Shown piece after piece: positions 17,477 through 25,149 of a stretch of DNA of 64,000 bases. The position numbers were made by a program, and so were the translations under genes. Where the stretch lies: positions 620,001 through 684,000 of the forward strand of contig NZ_NPKR01000004.1 in the NCBI RefSeq assembly GCF_008329535.1, read 5' to 3'. Under the pieces are notes generated by a model. It saw only the letters and a list, made by a program, of their open reading frames with translations, had not been told where the DNA came from and made no database searches. Each line of letters opens with the position of its first letter. The first letter of the stretch is position 1. The DNA comes from Mycolicibacterium sp. P1-18. GTDB lineage: Bacteria > Actinomycetota > Actinomycetes > Mycobacteriales > Mycobacteriaceae.

Positions 17477-18499
17477 CTAGCGCATCGCCCGGCCGGCCGA
17501 GCCCAGCATCCGCGCAGCTTCCACCACTCGGGCGGCCATGGCGTTCTCGGCGGGCTTGCCCCACGATCTGGGGTCGTAGGCCTTCTTGTTGCCGTAGTCG
17601 CCGTCGACCTTGAGCACCTGGTCGTACTTGGAGATCATGTGGCCGGCGATCGAGCGGGTGAACGCGTACTGGGTGTCGGTGTCGACGTTCATCTTCACCA
17701 CCCCGCTGGCGACCGCGGACGCGACGTCCTCAGCACTCGATCCGGAGCCGCCGTGGAAGACGAGGTCGAACGGCTTGGCGCGTCCGGTTTCGCCGCCGAT
17801 CACGGTCTGGATCTCCTCGAGGATCTCCGGGCGCAGATGCACCGCTTCGGGGTGGTAGACGCCGTGCACGTTGCCGAAGGTCAACGCGGTCAGGTAGCGA
17901 CCGCGCTCCCCCGTGCCCAGGGCCGCGACGGTCGCGCGGGCGTCGTCGACGGTGGAGTAGAGCTGTTCGTTGATCTCGTGGGAGATGCCGTCTTCCTCGC
18001 CGCCGATCACGCCGACCTCGATCTCCAGGATCGTGTTGGCCTTCACCGACGCCTCCAGCAATTCCGCTGCGATGCACAGGTTTTCGTCCAGCGGCACCGC
18101 GGAGCCGTCCCACATGTGCGACTGGTACAGCGGGTCCAGCCCGCGGGCCCGGCGCTCGGTCGCGTCGGCGATCAGCGGCCGCACCCAGTCGTCGAGGTTC
18201 TCGGCGGGGCAGTGGTCGGTGTGCAGCGCCACCGTGACGGAGTAGTGCGAGGCGACCTCCTGGGCGTAGAGCGCCAGCGCCCTCGACCCGGCGAAGCGGC
18301 TCTGAACGGTGTTGCCCGACAGGTAGAGCGCCGTGCCCAGCGACACCTGGACGATGCCGTCGCTCTCGGCCTCCGCGAAGCCCTGCAACGCGGCGTTGAG
18401 CGTCTGCGAGCTGGTCACGTTGATCGCCGGATAGGCGAACCCGCCCGCCTTGGCGCGGTCGAGCATGGCGACGTACTGGTCGGGGGTGGCGATCGGCAT
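17477..18499 (-). CDS. Class II fructose-bisphosphate aldolase
   Basis: A 340-residue zinc aldolase. It reversibly splits fructose-1,6-bisphosphate into dihydroxyacetone phosphate and glyceraldehyde-3-phosphate. Visible residues include the zinc ligands in VALHTDHCP, EIEVGVIGGEEDG and TFGNVHGVYHP, and the phosphate loop FHGGSGSS plus KMNVDTDTQYAFT. The length matches class IIa enzymes. It lies 24 bases after the LacI gene in the same operon. It may be a second, inducible aldolase for the imported sugar in addition to a housekeeping copy elsewhere; that is an inference. Confidence 0.94.
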   Translation of the reverse strand: MPIATPDQYVAMLDRAKAGGFAYPAINVTSSQTLNAALQGFAEAESDGIVQVSLGTALYLSGNTVQSRFAGSRALALYAQEVASHYSVTVALHTDHCPAENLDDWVRPLIADATERRARGLDPLYQSHMWDGSAVPLDENLCIAAELLEASVKANTILEIEVGVIGGEEDGISHEINEQLYSTVDDARATVAALGTGERGRYLTALTFGNVHGVYHPEAVHLRPEILEEIQTVIGGETGRAKPFDLVFHGGSGSSAEDVASAVASGVVKMNVDTDTQYAFTRSIAGHMISKYDQVLKVDGDYGNKKAYDPRSWGKPAENAMAARVVEAARMLGSAGRAMR

Positions 18500-18523
18500 T
18501 CTCGGGTGTCCTGTCGGTGGGGT

Positions 18524-19522
18524 TTACGTGCAACCGCACGAATTGCGATGGTGGAAGGTGGTCGGCACCCGGATGCGTTGTGGCTCGTCCTCGCTGCCCC
18601 GGATCCGGCGCAGGAGGAGTTCGACGGCCGTTGCGCCGATGGCGTCCACGTCCTGGGCGGCCGCGGTGAGCCGGGGTTCGAACAGATCGGACCACTCGAA
18701 GTCGTCGTAGCAGACGAAGGCCACGTCGGCCGGGATCGAGAGACCAAGGCGCCGAACGGCCTTCAGTGCCCCGATGGTCATGGAGTTGTTCAAGGACACC
18801 AGCGCGGTGGGCCGGTCGGGCCCCGACATCAGGGTGGACACCGCGCGCTCGGCGACGTCGGTGTTGGAGCCACCCTCGAGCACCAGGGCGGGGTCGACGG
18901 CGACGCCACGGGACGCCAGCGCCGCGGCGTACCCGTCGAACCGCTCGGTGGTCGACGAGATGCCGGCCAACCCCCGCAGGACCCCAATCCGCCGGTGCCC
19001 CAGGTCCAGCAGGTGCTCGGTGAGCGACCGGGCCGAGTCGACGTTCTCCGGGCCGACCTGGTCGCTGCCGACGTCGACGCCGCGGTCGATGAGGACCAGG
19101 GGCGTGCGCGTCCGGGCGATCGTGGGGAGCGTGACCCGCTCCGAGCCGGCCGCGGGCGCCACGATCAGCCCGTCGACCTGGCGCTCCAACAGTGAACCGG
19201 TGACCCGCTTCTCGGAGTCCACGTCGTCGTGGGAGTCGCCGACGATCAGCACGTAGCCGGCGTCGGAGAGTGCCCGTTCGACGGCGTGCACCAGGCTGCC
19301 GAAGTACGGATTCGTCAACGCGGAGATGGACAGTCCGACGGTGTGCGTGCGGCCGGCGGCGAGTGAGCGGGCGACGACGTTGCGGCGGTACCCGGTCTTC
19401 TCGATGGCCGCCTCGACGCGTTGCCGGGTGGCGCCGTCGACCCTGCGCGTGCCGTTGAGCACGTGCGACACCGTGGAGGAGGAGACCCCCGCGAGCCGGG
19501 CGACGTCGCCCATCGTGGTCAC
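18524..19522 (-). CDS. LacI-family repressor
   Basis: A 332-residue regulator. The N-terminal helix-turn-helix reads DVARLAGVSSSTVSHVLNGTRRV with the hinge helix VVARSLAAGRTHTVGL. A periplasmic-binding-protein-like effector domain follows. GTG at 19522 overlaps the TGA of the upstream kinase gene (GTGA), indicating translational coupling. The likely target is the double palindrome at 23912-23940 before the binding-protein gene, giving substrate-inducible autoregulation of the whole locus. A sugar phosphate or the imported sugar is the expected inducer. Confidence 0.93.
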   Translation of the reverse strand: MTTMGDVARLAGVSSSTVSHVLNGTRRVDGATRQRVEAAIEKTGYRRNVVARSLAAGRTHTVGLSISALTNPYFGSLVHAVERALSDAGYVLIVGDSHDDVDSEKRVTGSLLERQVDGLIVAPAAGSERVTLPTIARTRTPLVLIDRGVDVGSDQVGPENVDSARSLTEHLLDLGHRRIGVLRGLAGISSTTERFDGYAAALASRGVAVDPALVLEGGSNTDVAERAVSTLMSGPDRPTALVSLNNSMTIGALKAVRRLGLSIPADVAFVCYDDFEWSDLFEPRLTAAAQDVDAIGATAVELLLRRIRGSEDEPQRIRVPTTFHHRNSCGCT

Positions 19523-20169
19523 CGGAGTCGCACGATCCGGTCGGCCCGACCCGCGGTCGACTCGATCAGGTGGGCGTTGCGCTCGTCGGGACCCAACGCC
19601 CAGAACGCCGCGTCCTCGGGCGACTTGCCGTACGCCTCGTGGCGGCGCAGCAGCCGCTGGTGACGAATGTCGGTGTCGGGGGCCAGGAACCACACCTCGT
19701 CGATGGCGGCCCGGGCGGTGGGCCACGCGTCGGCGTCCAGCAGGAGGTAGTTGCCCTCGGTGACGACGAGTGGCACCGTGGGCGGGACGGGAATCGACGA
19801 GCCGATGGACTCCTCGATCTCGCGGCGGAACCGGGGTGCGTACGCTGTCGCGTCGTCGGCGCGCTGTGCCCGCAGCGCCACGATGAGCCGGGCGTAGCCA
19901 CCGTCGTCGAACGTGTCGTGGGCACCCTTGCGATCCCGGCGGCCCAGGTCGAGGAGCACCTCGTTAGCCAGGTGGAAGCCGTCCATGGGGACCAGCACGG
20001 CGACCTCCGGGCCCAGCGCGTCGACGAGTTGTTCGGCGACGGTGGACTTCCCGGCTCCCGGGGCGCCGGTGAGACCGAGGATCCGGCGTTCCCCGTTGAC
20101 GACGAGCGCCCTGGCCCAGGCGACCAGCTGGTCGAGGGTGGCGTCCTGTACGTCCTGCTCGATGCTCAC
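19519..20169 (-). CDS. P-loop nucleoside/panthothenate-kinase-like kinase (FrcK type)
   Basis: A 216-residue kinase. Walker A is GLTGAPGAGKST, followed by VPMDGFHLAN (the catalytic Asp motif of the PanK/uridine kinase fold) and ending with a lid segment near RHQRLLRRHEAYGK. Kinases of this type sit beside the fructose ABC transporter of rhizobia (FrcK), which matches the context here. Its in vivo phosphate acceptor is not settled; a sugar or nucleoside is possible. GTG at 20169 follows GGAAGTGA, 5 bases after the PfkB stop, and its own stop overlaps the LacI start. Confidence 0.85.
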   Translation of the reverse strand: MSIEQDVQDATLDQLVAWARALVVNGERRILGLTGAPGAGKSTVAEQLVDALGPEVAVLVPMDGFHLANEVLLDLGRRDRKGAHDTFDDGGYARLIVALRAQRADDATAYAPRFRREIEESIGSSIPVPPTVPLVVTEGNYLLLDADAWPTARAAIDEVWFLAPDTDIRHQRLLRRHEAYGKSPEDAAFWALGPDERNAHLIESTAGRADRIVRLR

Positions 20170-20174
20170 CGTTC

Positions 20175-21086
20175 TCACTTCCGAATTCGTTCGCTGGAGA
20201 GTTCGCTCAGCCAGGCCCGGGGGCCGACCACCGAACACCGTAGTGCCGCCACACCGGCGGAGCGCTCGATGCGTTCGGCGACGCCGCCGTCGCCTCGAGC
20301 CGAGAAGTACGCGTACGCGCCGTGGAAGGCGTCGCCGGCACCGAGGGTGTCGACCACCACCACCGGCGGCACCGGTACGGTTCCGGACTCGCCGTCCGAC
20401 CACCACCGGACGGGGTCGCCGCCGTGCGTGGTGGCCACGGTGTGGACGCCGTCGCGCACCAGGGCCGTGGCGGTGGACTCCGGCGAGTCGGCGCCCGGCA
20501 CGCGAAAGTCGGCCGAGCACAGGACGTCCGAGGCGTACCCGACGAGATCGGCCATCACCGGCTTCCACCGGCCGGCGTCCACGACCAGCGCGGTCGACCG
20601 GTCCTGTGCGTGCCGGGCGGCGGCGCGGGCGATCACGGGGTGGTGCCCGTCGACCAGCACTACGTCGGCCCCGGCCACCAGGTCGTCGAGCCCGGCCGGT
20701 GGCGCCGCGTCGGAGTTCACGGCGTCCAGCGAGACCACCGACCGGTCGCCCGTCGACTCCACCACCGACACCGCGGAGACGGGCACCGCCGGGGTGCTGC
20801 CCGCCGCCGCGTCGACCACCGTCACGCCGTAGGCGGCGAGGTCGGCGCGGATCAGGTCGGCGACCGGGTCGTCGCCGAGCGCCGTCACCAGGGTCGCGGC
20901 GCCGCCGAGGGCGGCGAAGGTGACCGCCGCGTTGGCGGCCGGTCCGCCGGCCGCGACGAACTGCGCGGTCGAGGTGATCTTCTGGTTCGCCGCAGGCGCT
21001 TTCGCGATGCGGTGGACGACGTCCAGCGTCGCCAGGCCGACGAAGACCCCGACCGGAGCCTTCTCAGAGACCGGCGCGTTCCTCAT
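20175..21086 (-). CDS. PfkB-family carbohydrate kinase
   Basis: A 303-residue ribokinase-like enzyme. The N-terminal GGPAANAAVTFAALGG substrate motif and the C-terminal anion-hole motif DTLGAGDAFHGAY (catalytic Asp in GAGD) are both intact. The family phosphorylates ribose, fructose, 2-keto-3-deoxysugars and others. ATG at 21086 follows GGAGGAG and lies 23 bases inside the end of the ATPase gene. In the transport locus it likely phosphorylates the imported sugar. Together with the aldolase, fructose to fructose-phosphate is the simplest reading. Confidence 0.9.
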   Translation of the reverse strand: MRNAPVSEKAPVGVFVGLATLDVVHRIAKAPAANQKITSTAQFVAAGGPAANAAVTFAALGGAATLVTALGDDPVADLIRADLAAYGVTVVDAAAGSTPAVPVSAVSVVESTGDRSVVSLDAVNSDAAPPAGLDDLVAGADVVLVDGHHPVIARAAARHAQDRSTALVVDAGRWKPVMADLVGYASDVLCSADFRVPGADSPESTATALVRDGVHTVATTHGGDPVRWWSDGESGTVPVPPVVVVDTLGAGDAFHGAYAYFSARGDGGVAERIERSAGVAALRCSVVGPRAWLSELSSERIRK

Positions 21087-21846
21087 CGGTCGGCTCCTCC
21101 GCACCCGTCATGAGCGCCACCACCTCGGACATCGAGCGCGTCTTCGGGTCGACGACCCCGGCGCGTTGGCCGAGGCGGTGGATGTGGATGCGGTCGGCGA
21201 CCTCGAACACGTGCGGCATGTCGTGGCTGATGAGCACCACGGGGATGCCGCGGTCGCGGATCGACTGGATGAGGTCGATGACCTGCCCCGACTCGCGCAC
21301 GCCGAGGGCGGCCGTCGGCTCGTCCATGATGATCACGCCCTTGCCGAACGCGGCGGCCCGCGCCACCGCGACACCCTGACGCTGCCCGCCGGACAACGTC
21401 TCCACGGCCTGGTTGACGGACTTGATGCCGATCTTCAGGTCGGCCAGGTGCTGGGAGGCCTCCTCGCGCATCCTGGGCATGTCCAGCCGGCGGAACAGGC
21501 TGCCGGCCAAACCCTTTCGGCGCACCTCGCGGCCCAGGTACAGGTTCGAGGCGATGTCGAGGGCCTGCACCACCGCGAGGTCCTGGTACACCGTCTCGAT
21601 GCCGGCGGCCCGGGCGTCGCGGGTGTTCTTGAACGACACGGGTGAGCCGTTCATCAGCATCTCGCCGGAGTCGGGGACCACCGCACCGGCCAGGGCCTTG
21701 ATGAGGCTGGTCTTGCCGGCACCGTTGTCACCGATGACCGCGAGCACCTCGCCCGCGCGCAGTTCGAAATCGGCGCCGTTGATGGCCGTAACGTTGCCGT
21801 ACTTCTTGACGAGTCCGCGGGCTTCCAGAACGGGTGCGCCAGTCAC
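21064..21846 (-). CDS. Monosaccharide ABC transporter ATPase (single ABC domain)
   Basis: A 260-residue ATPase. Walker A is GDNGAGKTS, the Q-loop is YQDLAVV, the signature is LSGGQRQGVAVARA, Walker B is VIIMDEPTAALG and the switch His is in ISHDMPHV. Most sugar CUT2 ATPases carry two ABC domains (about 500 aa). A single domain is the FrcA-type variant, which supports a fructose-type system. GTG at 21846 overlaps the permease TGA (GTGA) and is preceded by AGGAGG. Confidence 0.93.
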   Translation of the reverse strand: MTGAPVLEARGLVKKYGNVTAINGADFELRAGEVLAVIGDNGAGKTSLIKALAGAVVPDSGEMLMNGSPVSFKNTRDARAAGIETVYQDLAVVQALDIASNLYLGREVRRKGLAGSLFRRLDMPRMREEASQHLADLKIGIKSVNQAVETLSGGQRQGVAVARAAAFGKGVIIMDEPTAALGVRESGQVIDLIQSIRDRGIPVVLISHDMPHVFEVADRIHIHRLGQRAGVVDPKTRSMSEVVALMTGAEEPTDEERAGL

Positions 21847-22838
21847 TGTGACCTCCTGCGGGCGAATTGGTCGACGGCCACCGCGACGATCACCAGGACG
21901 CCCGTCGCGATGTTCTGGTACAGGTTGTCGACGCCGGCCTGGGTGAGGCCGTTGCGCAGGACGCCGACGATCAACGTGCCGACCAGCGTTCCGCCGACGC
22001 CGCCCCGGCCACCGAAGAGGCTGGTGCCGCCGATGACCACCGCGGTGATCGACTCGAGGTTGGCGTTCTGGTACGCGTTCGGGTCGGCGTTGGGGATGCG
22101 ACCGAGCGCGGCCCACGCGGCGATGGCGGCGATCACCCCCGTCGTCAGGTAGACCGAGAACAGCACCCGCTGCGACTTGATGCCCGAGAGGTTCGACGCC
22201 TGCGGGTTGCCGCCGACGGCGTAAACGTGCTTGCCCCAGGCGGTTTGGGACAACGCGTACCACATCACCAGGTAGACCAGCAGCATCGCGACCACGCCGT
22301 ACGTCGTCGAGAACGACCCGACGCGGAAGGACGTGCCCAGGAACGTCAGCAGCCCCGGCTCCACGCGGTAGGTCTCCGAGCCGGCGAGCAGCCGGGTGGC
22401 CGCCTGGATCGCGGTGAACGTGCCCAGGGTGACGATGAACGGCGGCAGCCGCAGGGCCGTGACCAAGCCGCCGTTGACCGCCCCGAACACCACGCACACC
22501 AGCAGCGTCGACCCGAGGGCCATGAACGGCCCGCTGGCGCCGGCACTTTGGGCCATCACGATGGTGCCGAAGACGGCCACCGCGCCGATGGACAGGTCGA
22601 TGCCGGAGGTGAGGATGATCAGCGTCTGGCCGACGGCGAGGATGCCGACGACCACCGACTGCTGCAGGATCAGCGAGACGTTCTGCGGGTTGAGGAACGA
22701 GTCCGAGACGGAGCTGAAGATGACGATGGCGATGACCAACGCCACCAGCGGACCGAGCAACGGTTCACGCAGGAGGTTCCCGACGTTGAACCGGCTCGCG
22801 ACCGACGACGTCGCCGTCGCGGGAGCGTCGGAGGTCAT
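21843..22838 (-). CDS. CUT2-type sugar ABC permease
   Basis: A 331-residue membrane subunit of RbsC/FrcC type with 8-10 hydrophobic segments. The family motifs GIDLSIGAVAVFGTIV, TLGTFTAIQAATRLLAG and the cytoplasmic YAVGGNPQASNLSGI contact loop are present, as is VVIGGTSLFGGRGGVGGT. It forms a dimeric channel for a monosaccharide delivered by the lipoprotein encoded upstream. ATG at 22838 overlaps the lipoprotein gene stop (ATGA). Confidence 0.94.
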   Translation of the reverse strand: MTSDAPATATSSVASRFNVGNLLREPLLGPLVALVIAIVIFSSVSDSFLNPQNVSLILQQSVVVGILAVGQTLIILTSGIDLSIGAVAVFGTIVMAQSAGASGPFMALGSTLLVCVVFGAVNGGLVTALRLPPFIVTLGTFTAIQAATRLLAGSETYRVEPGLLTFLGTSFRVGSFSTTYGVVAMLLVYLVMWYALSQTAWGKHVYAVGGNPQASNLSGIKSQRVLFSVYLTTGVIAAIAAWAALGRIPNADPNAYQNANLESITAVVIGGTSLFGGRGGVGGTLVGTLIVGVLRNGLTQAGVDNLYQNIATGVLVIVAVAVDQFARRRSQ

Positions 22839-23845
22839 GAGCCGGCTTTGCCCCAGCAGTTCTGCTCGCCCCAGGCGGTGTCCTTGGACTCCAGACCGGC
22901 GACGGGCTTGTCGGTGATGAGCTGCGAACCGGTGTCGTTGAAGCCGCTGGGCTTGGTGCCGTCCTTGGCGAACTTGACCACGGCCTGCACGCCGAGCTCG
23001 GCCATCTTCGCCGGGAACTGCATGACCGTCGCGCCGATCTTGCCGGCCTTCACGTCGGCGACGCCGGTGCAGCTGCCGTCGATGGAGCCGATGGTGATCT
23101 GGTCGGCGCGGTTGGCGGCCTGAATCGCCTGGTACGCACCGGCAGCCGCCGGCTCGTTGATGGTGTAGAGCGCGTTGATGCCCGGCGCGCGCTGCAGGAT
23201 GTTCTCCATGGCGGTCTGCGCCTTGGTCTGGTCGCCGTTGGTGTTCTCCTGGCCGACGATCTCCGGTGAGCCGTTGGCGATGCCGAAGCCCTCGAGGAAG
23301 CCGTCGTGCCGGAAGGTGTCGACGGTGCCGCCGGGGGTGCCGTCGAGCATGACGACCTGGGGCGCCTTGCCGGCGAGAGCGGCCTTGACCCACTTGCCCT
23401 GGCTGACGCCGGCGGCCTTGTTGTCGGTGGCGAACGTCGCGTCGACCGCGCTCTCGGGATCGGTCGCGGTGTCGAGCGCGATGACCACCACGCCGGCGTC
23501 GCGCGCCTTCTTGATCGAGTCGAGCACGCCGGTCGAGGAGTTCGGGGTGATCAGGATGCCCTTGACGCCCTGGCCGACCATGTTCTCGATGGCGGCGACC
23601 TGGCCCTCGTTGTCGCCGTCGAACGCACCCGCGAGCGCGACGAGCTTGGCGCCGTCCTTGTCGGCCTGGGCCTGGGCGGCCTCACGCAGCTTGACGAAGT
23701 ACGGGTTCGAGTCGGTCTTGGTGATGAGCCCGACCTTGACCTCGTCGGAGCTGGATCCGCCGCAGCCGGTCAGACCGAGGACCAGTGTGCCGGCCGCGAG
23801 CGCCGCCCCGACCAGTCGCGTACCCGTGTGGCGCTTTCCGAACAT
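22835..23845 (-). CDS. Sugar-binding lipoprotein of the CUT2 ABC transporter
   Basis: A 336-residue substrate-binding protein of the RbsB/FrcB class. A type II signal peptide ends in the lipobox LTGC (Cys28), so the mature protein is anchored outside the membrane. The two-lobed fold is visible in KVGLITKTDSNPYFVKLREA, VVVIALDTATDPES and TIGSIDGSCTGVADV. ATG at 23845 follows GGGAG. It is the first gene of the locus, placed directly behind the LacI-type palindromes, and begins a run of six overlapping or nearly overlapping genes. Confidence 0.94.
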   Translation of the reverse strand: MFGKRHTGTRLVGAALAAGTLVLGLTGCGGSSSDEVKVGLITKTDSNPYFVKLREAAQAQADKDGAKLVALAGAFDGDNEGQVAAIENMVGQGVKGILITPNSSTGVLDSIKKARDAGVVVIALDTATDPESAVDATFATDNKAAGVSQGKWVKAALAGKAPQVVMLDGTPGGTVDTFRHDGFLEGFGIANGSPEIVGQENTNGDQTKAQTAMENILQRAPGINALYTINEPAAAGAYQAIQAANRADQITIGSIDGSCTGVADVKAGKIGATVMQFPAKMAELGVQAVVKFAKDGTKPSGFNDTGSQLITDKPVAGLESKDTAWGEQNCWGKAGS

Positions 23846-23911
23846 GCGGACTCCCTTGTCCCTGATGCGACGGCCGATCGCGTCGCGCGGTGGTCAGGAG
23901 CCTAAGGGGCA

Positions 23912-23940
23912 GGCAAGCGCTTGCGCATGCGCTTTCGCAA
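23912..23940. promoter_or_regulatory. Double LacI-type operator
   Basis: GCAAGCGCTTGC (23913-23924) is a perfect 12-base palindrome. It runs into TTGCGCATGCGCTTTCGCAA (23921-23940), with TTGCG/CGCAA arms and the inner palindrome GCGCATGCGC. CpG-centred palindromes of this kind are typical LacI-family operators. They lie 67-95 bases upstream of the binding-lipoprotein start. Confidence 0.75.
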
Positions 23941-23943
23941 AAT

Positions 23944-25032
23944 TCATCGACCCGGTTCGTGAAAGCGCCCGATGATCGGGATGCGTTCGATGATGCGGTC
24001 CCGCAGCCGCGGTGGCTGCACCGGCGGCGGCGCGTAGACCGGGGCGGGCGGCACGTACGCCGGGGGCGGCGCGGCGGCCGGGGGCGGCGGCACGTAGACC
24101 GGTGCTGGCGCGGGCGGCGGCGCCACCTTCATCGTCTTCGCGACGGCGTTGGCCATCTCGGCCAGGCCGACCACCGGGCGCGGCTTGGGCGTCGGGACCG
24201 CCTCGGATTCCCCTGCGGCGCTGATCGTTTGGGCCGTGTCGACCGGCTCGCTGCGGGTCAGGTTGAGGCCGATCGCCAGCGACAGCGACACCACGAAGGT
24301 CACGACCCCGACGGCGAGCACACCCACCAGCAGGCCCGTCCGCGACACCGGCCCAAGCGTCAGACCACCCGGTCGAGGTCCCGCCATGTCGAGCGTCCGC
24401 GCCGCGACCAGCGCCGCGCCGCGGGCCAGTGCGAGGTCGGCCTCCGCGGCGGAGAAGACGGCGGCGGTGGTGACGGCCTCGATCGCGGTCACGATCACCT
24501 CGACGTCGTCGGAGCCGATGACGAAGATCGCCTCGAGCTGCCGGTCGAGGGCGACGATGACGCTGCTGGTCAGCTCGATCGCATCGGCCCGGTCGGCGGG
24601 CCGGTCGATGTGCTCGACCGTCACCTCCCCGTGGTCGACCACGGCCACGAACGCCACGTCCGGCTCGACGATGCACACTGCGAGGTCGTCGTGCTCGGTC
24701 AGGTCGGCGATGCCGCCGGCGAGGGCGGCGACGGCTGCGGAGTCCGAGACGCGGGCGACGTCGTGGTGACCGCGTGCCGCGAGGGCGGCGACGACGGCCA
24801 CCGCGGCGGGTTCGGCGTCGGCGGTCGAGGTGACCCCGACGACGCGAATCCGGTGCTCGGGGACCACGTCGGGGTTGAGGACGGCGCGGACCAGCAGATC
24901 GGCGTCGACGTCGTCGACCCCGGGGATGACGAGCTCGCCGCGGTCGACCGGCTCGCCCTCCCCCGTGGTTCCCTCGACGAGCACCCAGCGCAACGCCGCC
25001 GTGGTGAGCGAGAGCCCGAGTACGAGGTCCAC
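23944..25032 (-). CDS. DUF7159-like mycobacterial protein with one membrane helix and a Pro-rich tail
   Basis: A 362-residue protein from GTG at 25032. It opens with MDLVLGLSLTTAALRWVLVEG, the hallmark of the mycobacterial DUF7159 group. Residues 1-235 form an actin/ASKHA-like cytoplasmic region. A single membrane helix lies at about 250-272 (LLVGVLAVGVVTFVVSLSLA). The outer segment is dominated by PPPAPAPVYVPPP repeats and a basic end. Members are cell-surface linked, but their task is unknown. No clear ribosome binding site is seen. It is cut off from the sugar locus by the palindromes. Confidence 0.72.
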   Translation of the reverse strand: MDLVLGLSLTTAALRWVLVEGTTGEGEPVDRGELVIPGVDDVDADLLVRAVLNPDVVPEHRIRVVGVTSTADAEPAAVAVVAALAARGHHDVARVSDSAAVAALAGGIADLTEHDDLAVCIVEPDVAFVAVVDHGEVTVEHIDRPADRADAIELTSSVIVALDRQLEAIFVIGSDDVEVIVTAIEAVTTAAVFSAAEADLALARGAALVAARTLDMAGPRPGGLTLGPVSRTGLLVGVLAVGVVTFVVSLSLAIGLNLTRSEPVDTAQTISAAGESEAVPTPKPRPVVGLAEMANAVAKTMKVAPPPAPAPVYVPPPPAAAPPPAYVPPAPVYAPPPVQPPRLRDRIIERIPIIGRFHEPGR

Positions 25033-25149
25033 GTGTTTTACGGTACCGGTGGGGGCAAGCACCTCGACCGGCGTGGCGCGAGGGGCATGACACCCCCTGG
25101 AAGTCGACATCGCAGGTGATGTCAACTCCGAGAGTGGTTCTGGCCGCCG

